Source of the DNA: Longimicrobium sp.
Lineage (GTDB): Bacteria > Gemmatimonadota > Gemmatimonadetes > Longimicrobiales > Longimicrobiaceae
Reading direction: 5' to 3'
Assembly (NCBI GenBank): GCA_036389135.1
Contig: DASVQP010000063.1
Location: 56,604 to 120,603 of the forward strand
DNA: 64,000 nucleotides
This document shows, piece after piece, positions 26,187-33,616 of this stretch. Positions within the stretch are counted from its first letter, which is position 1. Each line of letters begins with the position of its first letter. The notes below the pieces were generated by a model. That model had not been told where the DNA came from and did not search any database. It saw only the letters and a program-made list of their open reading frames with translations. A program made the position numbers and the translations under genes.

Positions 26187-27095
26187 CTACCGGACTTCAG
26201 CGCGATGAAGCGAATCCACCCAGGCCGGCTGGCGTGGTGCCTGGCGAAGGGTCATCCCGCGCGTGGCGGCCCAGCGCTCCAGCCAGGAGAGTCCCATGGG
26301 TCCCGTGTACGTGTCGCGCGACGCGTAAGCCGGGTCGCGGAGCGCATCCTCCAGGCGCACGAAGCGGTAGCCGCGGCGGCGGAGGATCGCCGCGACCGAG
26401 TCGAAGTGGTCTGCGTTGAGGCGGTTGGCGTGCAGCAGGAGCACCTGCGGGATCTCGCGCCCGAACAGCGTCCGCGACAGCGCTTCGAAGTGGTCGAACG
26501 ACTCCGCCATGTGCCGCAGGTAGCCGTCCGCGATCCGCCGCATCTCGGCCGAATCCCCGCGCGAGGCTGCGCGCGCGTACACGATGGCGAAGACCCACTC
26601 CTGATTGTCGAAGGTGACCGGCGCCACCCGATAGCCGCGCCGGGCCAGGAAGCGATGCACCTCGTCCCGGTACGCCAGCGTGCGCCCCGTGTGGAGCGAT
26701 GGGTGGCGGAAGAAGCGCGGACGGGCGCCGCGCACCGCCATCAGGAGCCGCGTCACCGAGTCGCCGCGCGCGATCTCGTCCAGGTAGCGCGGTAGCGGGG
26801 TGCGGTGCGCCGATGGGTGCGAGTAGGTGTGGTTGCCGAGCTCGAACCCCGCATCCACCCACATGCGGAGCTGCGCGGTGCGGGCGCGGGGGTCGGCGCG
26901 CAGGTTCGCCTCGTTCACGAACCCGGTCGCGGGCACGCCCTGCCCCCGGATGGAGGCCAGGAGCCGGGGGGTGATGTCGGCCGCGGAGGCGGGGAGATCG
27001 TCAAAAGTCACCGCCACGCTGCGTGCCTGCGCGGACGAGCCCGACGCCAGCGCGTGGACGACGCACATCACCGCGGCCGCGCGCGACGCCCTCAC
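26187..27095 (-). CDS. polysaccharide deacetylase family protein (secreted)
   Basis: NodB-domain esterase of 302 residues. GTG 27095 overlaps the upstream stop (GTGA) and opens a signal peptide with a likely cut after SAQA. Active-site motifs: VAVTFDDLPA (catalytic and metal Asp), ELGNHTYSHPSAH (the metal HxxxH) and FFRHPSLHTG. Targets of the family are N-acetyl groups on peptidoglycan, chitin or other glycans, and its position in an operon with BlaI and an M56/lytic-transglycosylase protein makes peptidoglycan the most likely substrate. The C-terminal part has the expected QVLLLHAN segment. Confidence 0.85.
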   Translation of the reverse strand: MRASRAAAVMCVVHALASGSSAQARSVAVTFDDLPASAADITPRLLASIRGQGVPATGFVNEANLRADPRARTAQLRMWVDAGFELGNHTYSHPSAHRTPLPRYLDEIARGDSVTRLLMAVRGARPRFFRHPSLHTGRTLAYRDEVHRFLARRGYRVAPVTFDNQEWVFAIVYARAASRGDSAEMRRIADGYLRHMAESFDHFEALSRTLFGREIPQVLLLHANRLNADHFDSVAAILRRRGYRFVRLEDALRDPAYASRDTYTGPMGLSWLERWAATRGMTLRQAPRQPAWVDSLHRAEVR

Positions 27096-28561
27096 GGCAC
27101 CACTCCGCTGCCCCCGTAAGCGGGCGCCCCCGGCCGCGCGCCCAGCACCTCGCGGGCGTACTGCGCATCCCATTGCCGGGGGCCGCGCGGGCCGCGCAGG
27201 TAGATCCCCAGCGCGGCCTGCAGATCGGAGGGGTGCTCGCGGAGGGCGGCGCGCAGGTAGCGGAAGGCGAGCCGCAGGTTGGTGCCGCGGTCGCGCAGCT
27301 CGGCGCCGGTCACGCCCGGCTGCAGCGACCGCGCCGTGGACGGTAGGATGCGCGCCAGCCCTACCCCGCGCTCGCCGGGGGCCGTCCGCTCCCTGAAGCC
27401 GCTCTCCGCGCGCACCACGCGGAAGGCGAGCTCGGGATCGATCCCCTCCGCCAGCGCCGCCCGCCGGATGTCCGTGGCGACCGTCAGCGTCACGCCGTAG
27501 CGGCGCGCGAAACTGCCCGGCGCGGCGGTGTCGGCCGCGACCCATGCGTCCGCGGGATGGGCGCTCGTGGTGCCCACGAACCCCAGCGCCAGGAGAAGCG
27601 CGGCGCCGAGCACGTACCCGGCGCCGGTCGCCCGCCCCGGAACGCCGCCGCGCGGGCGGTGCGGGTCGAGCACGGCCTCGATGCGGCGGCGAAGCTGCGT
27701 GGGGCGCGCCATCGCCGCGGCGGCGCGGGTGTCGGCGCGGTGGAGCGATGCGGCGATTGCCAGGAGGTGCCGGGCATAGTCGGCGGCAGGGGTGCGGGCG
27801 AGGGCGGCATCGTCGGCGGCGTGCTCGGCCTCCAGCCGCATGCGCGCCGCGGCGTGCCAGGCGAGCGGGTTGAACCAGTGCAGGGCGCAGACGGCCGCCG
27901 CCGCCCACTGCGCCGCGCAGTCGCCACGGCGCGCGTGCGCCAGCTCGTGCAGCAGCACGGCGCGGAGCCGCTCCGCGGGCCACGCCGCCGCATCGCCGGG
28001 AAGGAGCACGGTGGGGCGCCACGTTCCCCAGGTGACCGGAACGGAGCCTGCCGCGCCGACCCTCAGGCGCACCTCCCGCGTGATTCCCGCCTCCGCGGCC
28101 GAGCGGCGGGCGAGCTCGGCCATGCGCGCGTCCACCAGCCGCGGCGCGCGCGCCCCGATCCACCAGAGCCGGCCCACGCCCACTCCCAGCCTGGCGAGCA
28201 CCGCCAGCGCCCCCGCCGCCCACAGCGCCACCAGCAGCACCGCCGCGGACGGGAGCGCATCGCCGGCCGAAACCGCGCCGGCGGGTAAACCGGGCGCGAA
28301 ATCACCGGCGTCCAACCTCGCCGGAAACGCAGCGCTGCTCGCCGCGATGGTGGGGATCGGAATCCGCCAGAGCGGCGGCAGTATCGAGAGTGGTACGAGG
28401 AGAAGCACGCCGCACACGGCCCCGGTCCACAGCCGGTGGCGCGTGGCCGCGGAGGCATGTCGCAGCGCCCGGTTCCCGCCCGCCGCGACGGCCAGCAGGA
28501 GCGCCGCCCGCCACGCCATCCCCGCCAGCACCGCGACGACCGCATCCGCACCGGGCATCAT
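27092..28561 (-). CDS. M56 (BlaR1-like) metallopeptidase fused to a lytic transglycosylase domain
   Basis: 489 residues. Residues 1-300 are the M56 domain: membrane helices near 13-30, 46-64, 105-130, with zinc site HELAH at 205-209 and a downstream Glu in RLEAEHAADDA near 243-245. Another helix (about 315-333) leads to a soluble outer domain with the SLT hallmarks: catalytic Glu386 in VVRAESGFR, GVGLARILPSTA and RGTNLRLAFRYL. In BlaR1 this position is held by the penicillin-binding sensor. It lies between blaI (ATGA overlap) and a deacetylase (GTGA overlap), so it should respond to, or cut, peptidoglycan and inactivate BlaI. The sensing role is inferred; domain order is visible. Confidence 0.85.
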   Translation of the reverse strand: MMPGADAVVAVLAGMAWRAALLLAVAAGGNRALRHASAATRHRLWTGAVCGVLLLVPLSILPPLWRIPIPTIAASSAAFPARLDAGDFAPGLPAGAVSAGDALPSAAVLLVALWAAGALAVLARLGVGVGRLWWIGARAPRLVDARMAELARRSAAEAGITREVRLRVGAAGSVPVTWGTWRPTVLLPGDAAAWPAERLRAVLLHELAHARRGDCAAQWAAAAVCALHWFNPLAWHAAARMRLEAEHAADDAALARTPAADYARHLLAIAASLHRADTRAAAAMARPTQLRRRIEAVLDPHRPRGGVPGRATGAGYVLGAALLLALGFVGTTSAHPADAWVAADTAAPGSFARRYGVTLTVATDIRRAALAEGIDPELAFRVVRAESGFRERTAPGERGVGLARILPSTARSLQPGVTGAELRDRGTNLRLAFRYLRAALREHPSDLQAALGIYLRGPRGPRQWDAQYAREVLGARPGAPAYGGSGVVP

Positions 28562-28941
28562 CTCTTCCCCCCGCGCGCGTTCCTGAGCAGCTCCTCCAGC
28601 TCCGCCAGCTCCTCGGCGGACAGCTCCGCGGATTCCAGCAGCGCCGCCGCCGCCCGCACCGGCGACCCGCCGAAGAAGGTGCTGACCAGCCGTCCGAGCG
28701 CGCCCTGCTGCGCCTCGTCGCGCGGCACGGTGGGGAGGTACACGTAGCGCGGGCCGTCGTACTCGCAGCGCAGGTGGCCCTTTCGGGTGAGCTTGGCGAG
28801 CATGGCGCGCACGGCGGAGTATCCCGGCGGATCGGGAAGCTCCACCTGGATCTCGGCGGCGGTCGCGCGCTTCCGCCGGTACACCACGTCCATGATCTGC
28901 CGCTCGCGCGCGGTGAGAAGCAGTTCCGAGGGCAGGGTCAT
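28558..28941 (-). CDS. BlaI/MecI/CopY-family repressor
   Basis: 127 residues: winged helix (about 8-75, LTARERQIMDVVYRRKRATAAEI and YSAVRAMLAKLTRKGHL), then a C-terminal dimerisation and cleavage helix region. BlaI proteins bind dyad operators as dimers and are removed by proteolysis when the partner M56 sensor is activated. The partner gene starts in its stop codon (ATGA). Two 16-bp palindromes (28962-28977 and 28981-28996) sit just upstream, the second covering the -10 box, which fits self-repression. Confidence 0.9.
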   Translation of the reverse strand: MTLPSELLLTARERQIMDVVYRRKRATAAEIQVELPDPPGYSAVRAMLAKLTRKGHLRCEYDGPRYVYLPTVPRDEAQQGALGRLVSTFFGGSPVRAAAALLESAELSAEELAELEELLRNARGGKR

Positions 28942-28961
28942 GCGGCGCTCCGGCCAGGGGG

Positions 28962-29016
28962 TGCTACGATCGCAGCATCATGCTACGATCGTAGCACATC
29001 CGGGGCGGTGGGTCAA
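28962..29016 (-). promoter_or_regulatory. blaI promoter with two palindromic operators
   Basis: Read on the minus strand: -35 TTGACC (29011-29016), a 17-base spacer and -10 TACGAT (28988-28993). The palindrome TGCTACGATCGTAGCA (28981-28996, perfect) covers the -10 box, and TGCTACGATCGCAGCA (28962-28977, one mismatch) starts 19 bases away, about two helical turns. The arrangement is typical of BlaI autoregulation; binding itself is inferred. Confidence 0.7.
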
Positions 29017-29128
29017 GGATCTTCTTTTGATGCAGGATCTACCGCACGTTCAACGGATCGGCGCCGCTGTGCGTATGCCGTCTCGATGCCGGAGATGCGG
29101 CTCCTTCAGGATTACAGAGGAACAGGCG

Positions 29129-29758
29129 ATGGACGACGAGAAGAAGTGGGTGGCCGCGGGGTACGAGCGGGCGGCGGAGCGGCATGCGGAATGGGCGGCG
29201 CACGTGCGCGTGGCGGAGCGCGCGGAGTACACCGAGCGCGTCGTGGACGCGTTTCCGGCCGGCGCGTCGGTGCTGGAACTGGGATGCGGGGCCGGGGGCC
29301 CCACCACCCGGCGGCTGGCGGCGCGGCACCGGCTGGTCGGCGTCGACCTCGCGTGGCGCAACCTCGAGCTCGCGCGAACCCACGCTCCATCCGTGGCGTT
29401 CGTCCAGGCGGACATGGGCGAGCTCGCCTTCCGGCCCGCCTCCTTTCACGCTGTGGTCGCGTTCTACTCCATCATCCACCTCCCCAGGGCGCAGCACGGC
29501 GCGCTGCTGGCCTCGGTCGCGGAGTGGCTGAAGCCTTCCGGGCTGTTCGTCGGCTCGTTTGGCACCAGCGACGCGGAGCGCGGCATCGACGAAGACTGGC
29601 TCGGGGTCCGCATGTTCTCCAGCAGCCATCCTCCGGACACCACCCTGCGCCTGGTGGCCGATGCCGGCCTTCGCACCCTCGACGCCCGGGTCCGCACCGA
29701 ATACGAGGACGGGCGTCCGATCTCCTTTCTCTGGGTGGTGGCGGCGCGGGAGGGGTGA
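29129..29758 (+). CDS. class I SAM-dependent methyltransferase
   Basis: 209 residues with a Rossmann methyltransferase fold. Motif I is VLELGCGAGGPTTRR (SAM binding), motif II VGVDLAWRNLELAR, with ADMGELAF giving the adenine-contacting acidic residue and the YSIIHLPR motif after it. Substrate unknown; the family methylates small molecules, often on O or N. ATG 29129 follows AGAGGAAC. It is divergent from the blaI operon; the operators lie about 130-165 bases upstream, so control by BlaI is possible but not indicated by a promoter. Confidence 0.85.
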   Translation: MDDEKKWVAAGYERAAERHAEWAAHVRVAERAEYTERVVDAFPAGASVLELGCGAGGPTTRRLAARHRLVGVDLAWRNLELARTHAPSVAFVQADMGELAFRPASFHAVVAFYSIIHLPRAQHGALLASVAEWLKPSGLFVGSFGTSDAERGIDEDWLGVRMFSSSHPPDTTLRLVADAGLRTLDARVRTEYEDGRPISFLWVVAAREG

Positions 29759-29770
29759 TCCGCCGGACTC

Positions 29771-29789
29771 CGGGCCATCGGTTGGCCCG
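29771..29789. terminator. Hairpin between convergent genes
   Basis: CGGGCCA-TCGGT-TGGCCCG, a perfect 7-bp stem with a five-base loop, directly between the methyltransferase stop and the stop of the minus-strand gene. No U-tract. Confidence 0.45.
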
Positions 29790-30497
29790 TCATCGCACGG
29801 CCACGGTGGTGTCCAGCGCGAGAGCGCTTTCCCACACGTCGTCGCGGTACGCGTGGACGATGCGGAGGGTGTAGGTGCCGTGCCTTACGCCGCGCACGGT
29901 GGCCTTGTAGCTGAACAGCCCGCCCGTGTCCATGCATTCTTCGCCGTCGGGACGCCCCTGCACCACCAGCGTCAGCACCGACTTTTCGCGGTGCGCGGCG
30001 GCGGCGAGCTGGTAGCAGGCGCTGGGGGTGGGAAAGGTGCCGAATACCTGCACGCCGCCCCACGCGCCGCGTGCGCTGGCTGGGCGAAGGAAGTTGGCGC
30101 TGTCCGGGCGAAGCTGCTCGAAGAAGCCGTCGACCTCCATCCGCCGGGGCCGCGCCGTCGCGCTGACCGGGTCCAGCACGAGGGCGGCCGCGGAGAGCGG
30201 AACCGCCACGCGCACCGTCTCGCCGGGGCCGACGCTGATCGTGCGCGGACGGGCATTCCGGTAGCCGATGCGCGTCACCTCCAGGCGGTATGCGCCGCCG
30301 CCTAGCACGAGCGAGAAGCGCCCGTCCGCGTCGCTGTGTGTGGTGCGCGCGGAGGGCCGGTCGCCCCCCGTCGCCACCACCCGCGCCCGCGGCACGGCGG
30401 CGCCGGACCCCGAGTCCACCACGCGGCCGACGACGGCCTGAGCTTCGGCGCCGCGGGCGAGGACACAGGCGAGTGCGAGTAGAGTGAGAGCCCTCAC
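29790..30497 (-). CDS. secreted carboxypeptidase-regulatory-like domain protein
   Basis: 235 residues. GTG 30497 overlaps the preceding stop (GTGA) and starts a signal peptide with a likely cut near AEA. Residues 25-110 form a beta-sandwich of the CarboxypepD_reg type (VVGRVVDSGSGAAVPRARVV, DADGRFSLVLGGGAYRLEVTR, IGYRNARPRTI). The rest is unclassified. The module is common at the N-terminus of TonB receptors and in surface proteins of this kind of bacteria; here no plug or barrel follows. Function unknown. Confidence 0.7.
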   Translation of the reverse strand: MRALTLLALACVLARGAEAQAVVGRVVDSGSGAAVPRARVVATGGDRPSARTTHSDADGRFSLVLGGGAYRLEVTRIGYRNARPRTISVGPGETVRVAVPLSAAALVLDPVSATARPRRMEVDGFFEQLRPDSANFLRPASARGAWGGVQVFGTFPTPSACYQLAAAAHREKSVLTLVVQGRPDGEECMDTGGLFSYKATVRGVRHGTYTLRIVHAYRDDVWESALALDTTVAVR

Positions 30498-31039
30498 GGC
30501 TCGCGCAGCGCTTCGCCCAGGCGGTTCACCACGATGTCGCCCATCAGGCTCACGAAAAAGGATGGAGCGGGGCGGAAGCGCCAGCGTTGCGCGGCGGAGT
30601 CCGCGGCGGCCTCCTTGCCGGCCAGCACGATGCCCAGCCCGCCCGTCCAGCTCGCCCCGGCGTACTCCACCGTGTCGCGCACGAGGGCACCGCCGCCGAG
30701 GTTGAGGAAGAGGGTAGAGTGGCGGCCCGACCCGGGCGCGCCGTTTCGCGGTGTGTAGCCGAACGCGGTGCCGCGACCCACCTCCACCAGCAGGAAGCCG
30801 CGCCGGGGCGGGAGCACGTAGAGCTCCGCGCCGCAGCTCCACGCCGAGTAGTGTACGATGGCGCCCACGCGGCACACGGCGCCCACCTGGTCGGTCGCCA
30901 TCGCGCGAAGCGACAGCTCCAGCCCCGAACGGGTGCCGAGCGCGAAGCCGGCTCCGATGGTGACGTCCCCCTGGCGCTGCGCGAGCGCGGGTGCCGCGCA
31001 CAGGGCGCCGGCGAGCGCAAGGACCACAATGCGTATCAT
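30494..31039 (-). CDS. secreted protein of unknown function (possible outer-membrane beta-barrel)
   Basis: 181 residues with signal MIRIVVLALAGALCAAPALAQ, cleaved after ALA. The mature part alternates hydrophobic and polar residues and has many glycines (VTIGAGFALGTRSGLELSLR, FLNLGGGALVRDTVEYAGAS), suggesting a beta-strand-rich, perhaps barrel, protein. Not recognised. ATG 31039 is the signal start. Coupled by overlap to the next gene, so the pair is probably one functional unit. Confidence 0.6.
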   Translation of the reverse strand: MIRIVVLALAGALCAAPALAQRQGDVTIGAGFALGTRSGLELSLRAMATDQVGAVCRVGAIVHYSAWSCGAELYVLPPRRGFLLVEVGRGTAFGYTPRNGAPGSGRHSTLFLNLGGGALVRDTVEYAGASWTGGLGIVLAGKEAAADSAAQRWRFRPAPSFFVSLMGDIVVNRLGEALREP

Positions 31040-31074
31040 GGCTCTCCTCGTCGTGGACCGGGCCGCTCCTCCGA

Positions 31075-32091
31075 TCAGCGGTCCGGAATGCGGACGACGC
31101 GCTGGCCCCGGCGATCCCAGCGCCAGGGCACCTCGCGGCCGTGCAGGTGGACCCCGCCCCACCAGCGGTCGATCCCCGCGAGCCGGACCCGGTCGGCCGT
31201 CCCACCGAGCACGTCGCGGCCCGCATCGGTGAGCGCGAGCGCACCAAAGGGCGCGGGGCCGTCCCCGGAGCGCGGCGCGATCGCGAGGAGCGGATGCGGA
31301 CCGGCGGCCATCATCCGTATGCAGTGCCAGAGCGAGGTGTCGCCGATGAAGAAGACGTCATCCGCATCGTGGACGGCGCGGAAGAGCCGCACCGGGTCCG
31401 TGATCCCATCGCGCACCCCTTCCAGCACGGCGCGCTCGATCCGCCCCAGCCCGCTCTCCCGGTCGGGAAGCTCTTCCAGGAAGCGGCGCAGCGCGGGGCG
31501 CAGAAAGGGGAGCGGGGTGAGATCCTCCTCCACCATGAGCGCCTCCACGGCGGCGGGGTGCTCGGCCGCGAGCGCGTGCCAGGTGCGCCGTCCCAGCTCG
31601 AGCTGGCGCTCCGTGATGGGCTCGCGCGTCCCGAACAGCGGCGCGAGCTGGTCCGGCGAGAGCTGGCCGAGCCCCTTGAACGCCGGCATCCCCGGGTACG
31701 CGCCGATGCAGATCAGGCTAAGGGTCGTCGTTCCGAGCGGCTGCTCGGCGAAGTACGCCAGGTGGCGCACCAGGAGGAGCTGGTCGAAGAGGTCGTGCTC
31801 GAACCAGAGCACCACCTCGTCGTACTCCGCCCACCGCTCCAGCTCCCGGTCCCACCGCGCGAGCATGTCGAGGATGTCGCGCTCGCTTGCCCACCCCGCC
31901 TCCGCGAACAACGCCGCCCGCACCGCCCGACGCCGCTCCGCCGGTGTGTCGATGGGGAAGAGCGGGCCGTCGTGGAGCGCGTCCGCATACACGGCGTGGT
32001 CGCCCGGGACTCCGGAGCGCGCCAGCTTGTCGCGCACGACGTCGCCGTTGTGCACGTGGAGGATGCGGGGCCCCGGCTTATGTGCGGACAT
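31075..32091 (-). CDS. DUF1835 domain-containing protein
   Basis: 338 residues, no signal or helix, so cytoplasmic. The start MSAHKPGPRILHVHNGD with HVHNGDVV, the DGPLFP segment and EVVLWFEHDLFDQLLLVRHL mark the DUF1835 family, whose function is not known. ATG 32091 follows GAGAGA; an in-frame ATG upstream would add 34 non-conserved residues. Ends 35 bases before the next minus-strand gene. Confidence 0.75.
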   Translation of the reverse strand: MSAHKPGPRILHVHNGDVVRDKLARSGVPGDHAVYADALHDGPLFPIDTPAERRRAVRAALFAEAGWASERDILDMLARWDRELERWAEYDEVVLWFEHDLFDQLLLVRHLAYFAEQPLGTTTLSLICIGAYPGMPAFKGLGQLSPDQLAPLFGTREPITERQLELGRRTWHALAAEHPAAVEALMVEEDLTPLPFLRPALRRFLEELPDRESGLGRIERAVLEGVRDGITDPVRLFRAVHDADDVFFIGDTSLWHCIRMMAAGPHPLLAIAPRSGDGPAPFGALALTDAGRDVLGGTADRVRLAGIDRWWGGVHLHGREVPWRWDRRGQRVVRIPDR

Positions 32092-32210
32092 GATCTCTCG
32101 GGTGAAGGCTTGCTGATCCTCGAAGAAGATCGTTGCCCGCGCATCCCCGCCGCGCGCATGTTGCGAACGCGGCGGCCGGCAATCGATCGACACACCGACC
32201 TTTCCCCAAC

Positions 32211-32771
32211 ATGCCCACTGAAAGCGACGCCGTAAAGCGCGAGATGCTGCGCCACTTCCTGGCCGCCCTCGCGTACCGCACGCAGAAGGCCCTTCGCGGC
32301 GCGCCGGAGGACTTCGGGGACTTCTCCGCCGGCGCCGGCACGCGCACGCCGCGCGATCTCGTGCGTCACATGCGCAGCGTGATCGGCTACTCGCGCACGT
32401 ACTTCATCGGAGGGCTGTACCGGCCGGAGGAGATGGCGAGCTTCGCCGTCGAAGTGGAGGAGTTCCACGCGGTGGTGGCCGACGTGGCCGCGCACCTGGC
32501 CGCCGGCACGCCGCTGCGCGACATTTCGATGGAGCAGCTTCTCCAGGGTCCGTTCAGCGACGCGATGACGCACGCGGGGCAGATCGCGATTCTCCGCCGC
32601 CTGGCCGGCTCCCCCGTGGAATCGGAGAACTTCCTCTTCGCCCAGATCTCGCCCGACCACCTGGGCTCCGACCAGCCCCTCCCCGCCGCCCCCGACAGCC
32701 GCTGGATGGGCGCCGCCCTGCACACCGCCTGGCGCCTATCCGCCTGGCTCACCCGCGTCACGCGCAAGTAG
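32211..32771 (+). CDS. DinB-like superfamily protein
   Basis: 186 residues, predicted four-helix bundle. The segments RDLVRHMRSVIGYSRTY and DAMTHAGQIAILRRL match the two conserved helices of the DinB/YfiT-like fold, whose histidines bind a metal. Members include thiol-S-transferases and damage-inducible proteins; the specific role is not predictable. ATG 32211 opens MPTESDAVKREMLR; there is no good ribosome binding site. Confidence 0.7.
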   Translation: MPTESDAVKREMLRHFLAALAYRTQKALRGAPEDFGDFSAGAGTRTPRDLVRHMRSVIGYSRTYFIGGLYRPEEMASFAVEVEEFHAVVADVAAHLAAGTPLRDISMEQLLQGPFSDAMTHAGQIAILRRLAGSPVESENFLFAQISPDHLGSDQPLPAAPDSRWMGAALHTAWRLSAWLTRVTRK

Positions 32772-33298
32772 CCGCCCCGCCGCAAACACAACTCTTGACT
32801 TCCTCACCTATCTCTACCTATGTAGAGATAGGTGTCATCCTGAGGGAAGCCGCCCCAGCTGCCCCCGCGACACACAGGCCTCCTGCGGCGACCGAAGGAT
32901 CTAGCCGGCGAGGCAAGAGGACGGCACGTAACGACGAGCCCCTCGACACGTGCAGTAGATCCTTCGCTCCGCGCTAATGTGTGGCACGGGGAAAGGGCGG
33001 AGAGCGCGTCGCCCAGGATGACAAAATGACCTCCGCTCTCGGGGTTTCCAGCAGCGTTCGTTCGCTCCCGGATGCGGGCTACGCCGTATGCCGCGGACGC
33101 GGGCAGCCACGCGGGGCGGCCCCTACCCGTAACGGTCCGATGGGCGGCCGTCGAGGTGGGGGAGAGGGTGGGCGCGATGAATCGCGCCCCTACCCGATCT
33201 GCGCAGCCCACACGGAGTTCTCCCCCTCGCCCGCCCTGCGCCCCCGCAGGCGGGGGAGGGGGCACTCACGCCACGCACTGACGCACTCACGCACTCCC
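32772..33298. repeat. Regulatory and repeat-rich gap before the PadR gene
   Basis: Contains a promoter/operator (32795-32834), a copy of the TCATCCTGAG...GAAGGATCTA...TAGATCCTTCG...CCAGGATGACA element (32834-33024; compare 2131-2302), a GGGCGCGATGAATCGCGCCC palindrome (33170-33189) and the TTCTCCCCCTC palindrome (33219-33268). No gene seen. Confidence 0.78.
32795..32834 (+). promoter_or_regulatory. Promoter with 30-bp palindromic operator, probably PadR-controlled
   Basis: TTGACT (32795-32800) then, 18 bases on, TATGTA (32819-32824). A perfect palindrome CACCTATCTCTAC-CTAT-GTAGAGATAGGTG (32805-32834) fills the spacer and covers the -10. The only regulator downstream is a PadR-family gene 465 bases away, so self-repression is a natural guess. 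A repeat element begins within the last bases of the palindrome. Confidence 0.6.
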
Positions 33299-33616
33299 AT
33301 GCCCCTGCGCCTCACCCGCCCCACCGCCACCGTCCTCCTGGCCCTCTCGCGAGGCTTCCGGCACGGCTTCGACATCCTGGACGCCACGGGGCTGGAGAGC
33401 GGCACCGTGTACCCGATCCTGCGCCGCCTGGAAGACGCCGGGTGCGTGCGCTCGGAATGGGAGGAGGTGGAGCGCGCGCGCGAAGAAGGGCGTCCGCCCC
33501 GGCGCTACTACGAGCTAACGGGCACCGGCGCGGGCACGCTGCGCGAGGCGCTGGCGCGGTACCCGGAGGCGCGCGGCACGGCGGTGCCCGGCGGGCTGCG
33601 GCCGAGACCGGCCTGA
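33299..33616 (+). CDS. PadR-family transcriptional regulator
   Basis: 105-residue winged-helix protein. LTRPTATVLLALSRGFRHGFDIL and GLESGTVYPILRRLEDAGCV are the PadR helices, and PPRRYYELTGTG is the conserved wing. The length matches the minimal (PadR-s2) type without a long dimerisation tail. The ATG lies next to repeat sequence and has no good ribosome binding site. Its TGA overlaps the ATG of the ABC permease by one base, so the two are translated together; PadR genes commonly control such permeases. Confidence 0.88.
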   Translation: MPLRLTRPTATVLLALSRGFRHGFDILDATGLESGTVYPILRRLEDAGCVRSEWEEVERAREEGRPPRRYYELTGTGAGTLREALARYPEARGTAVPGGLRPRPA

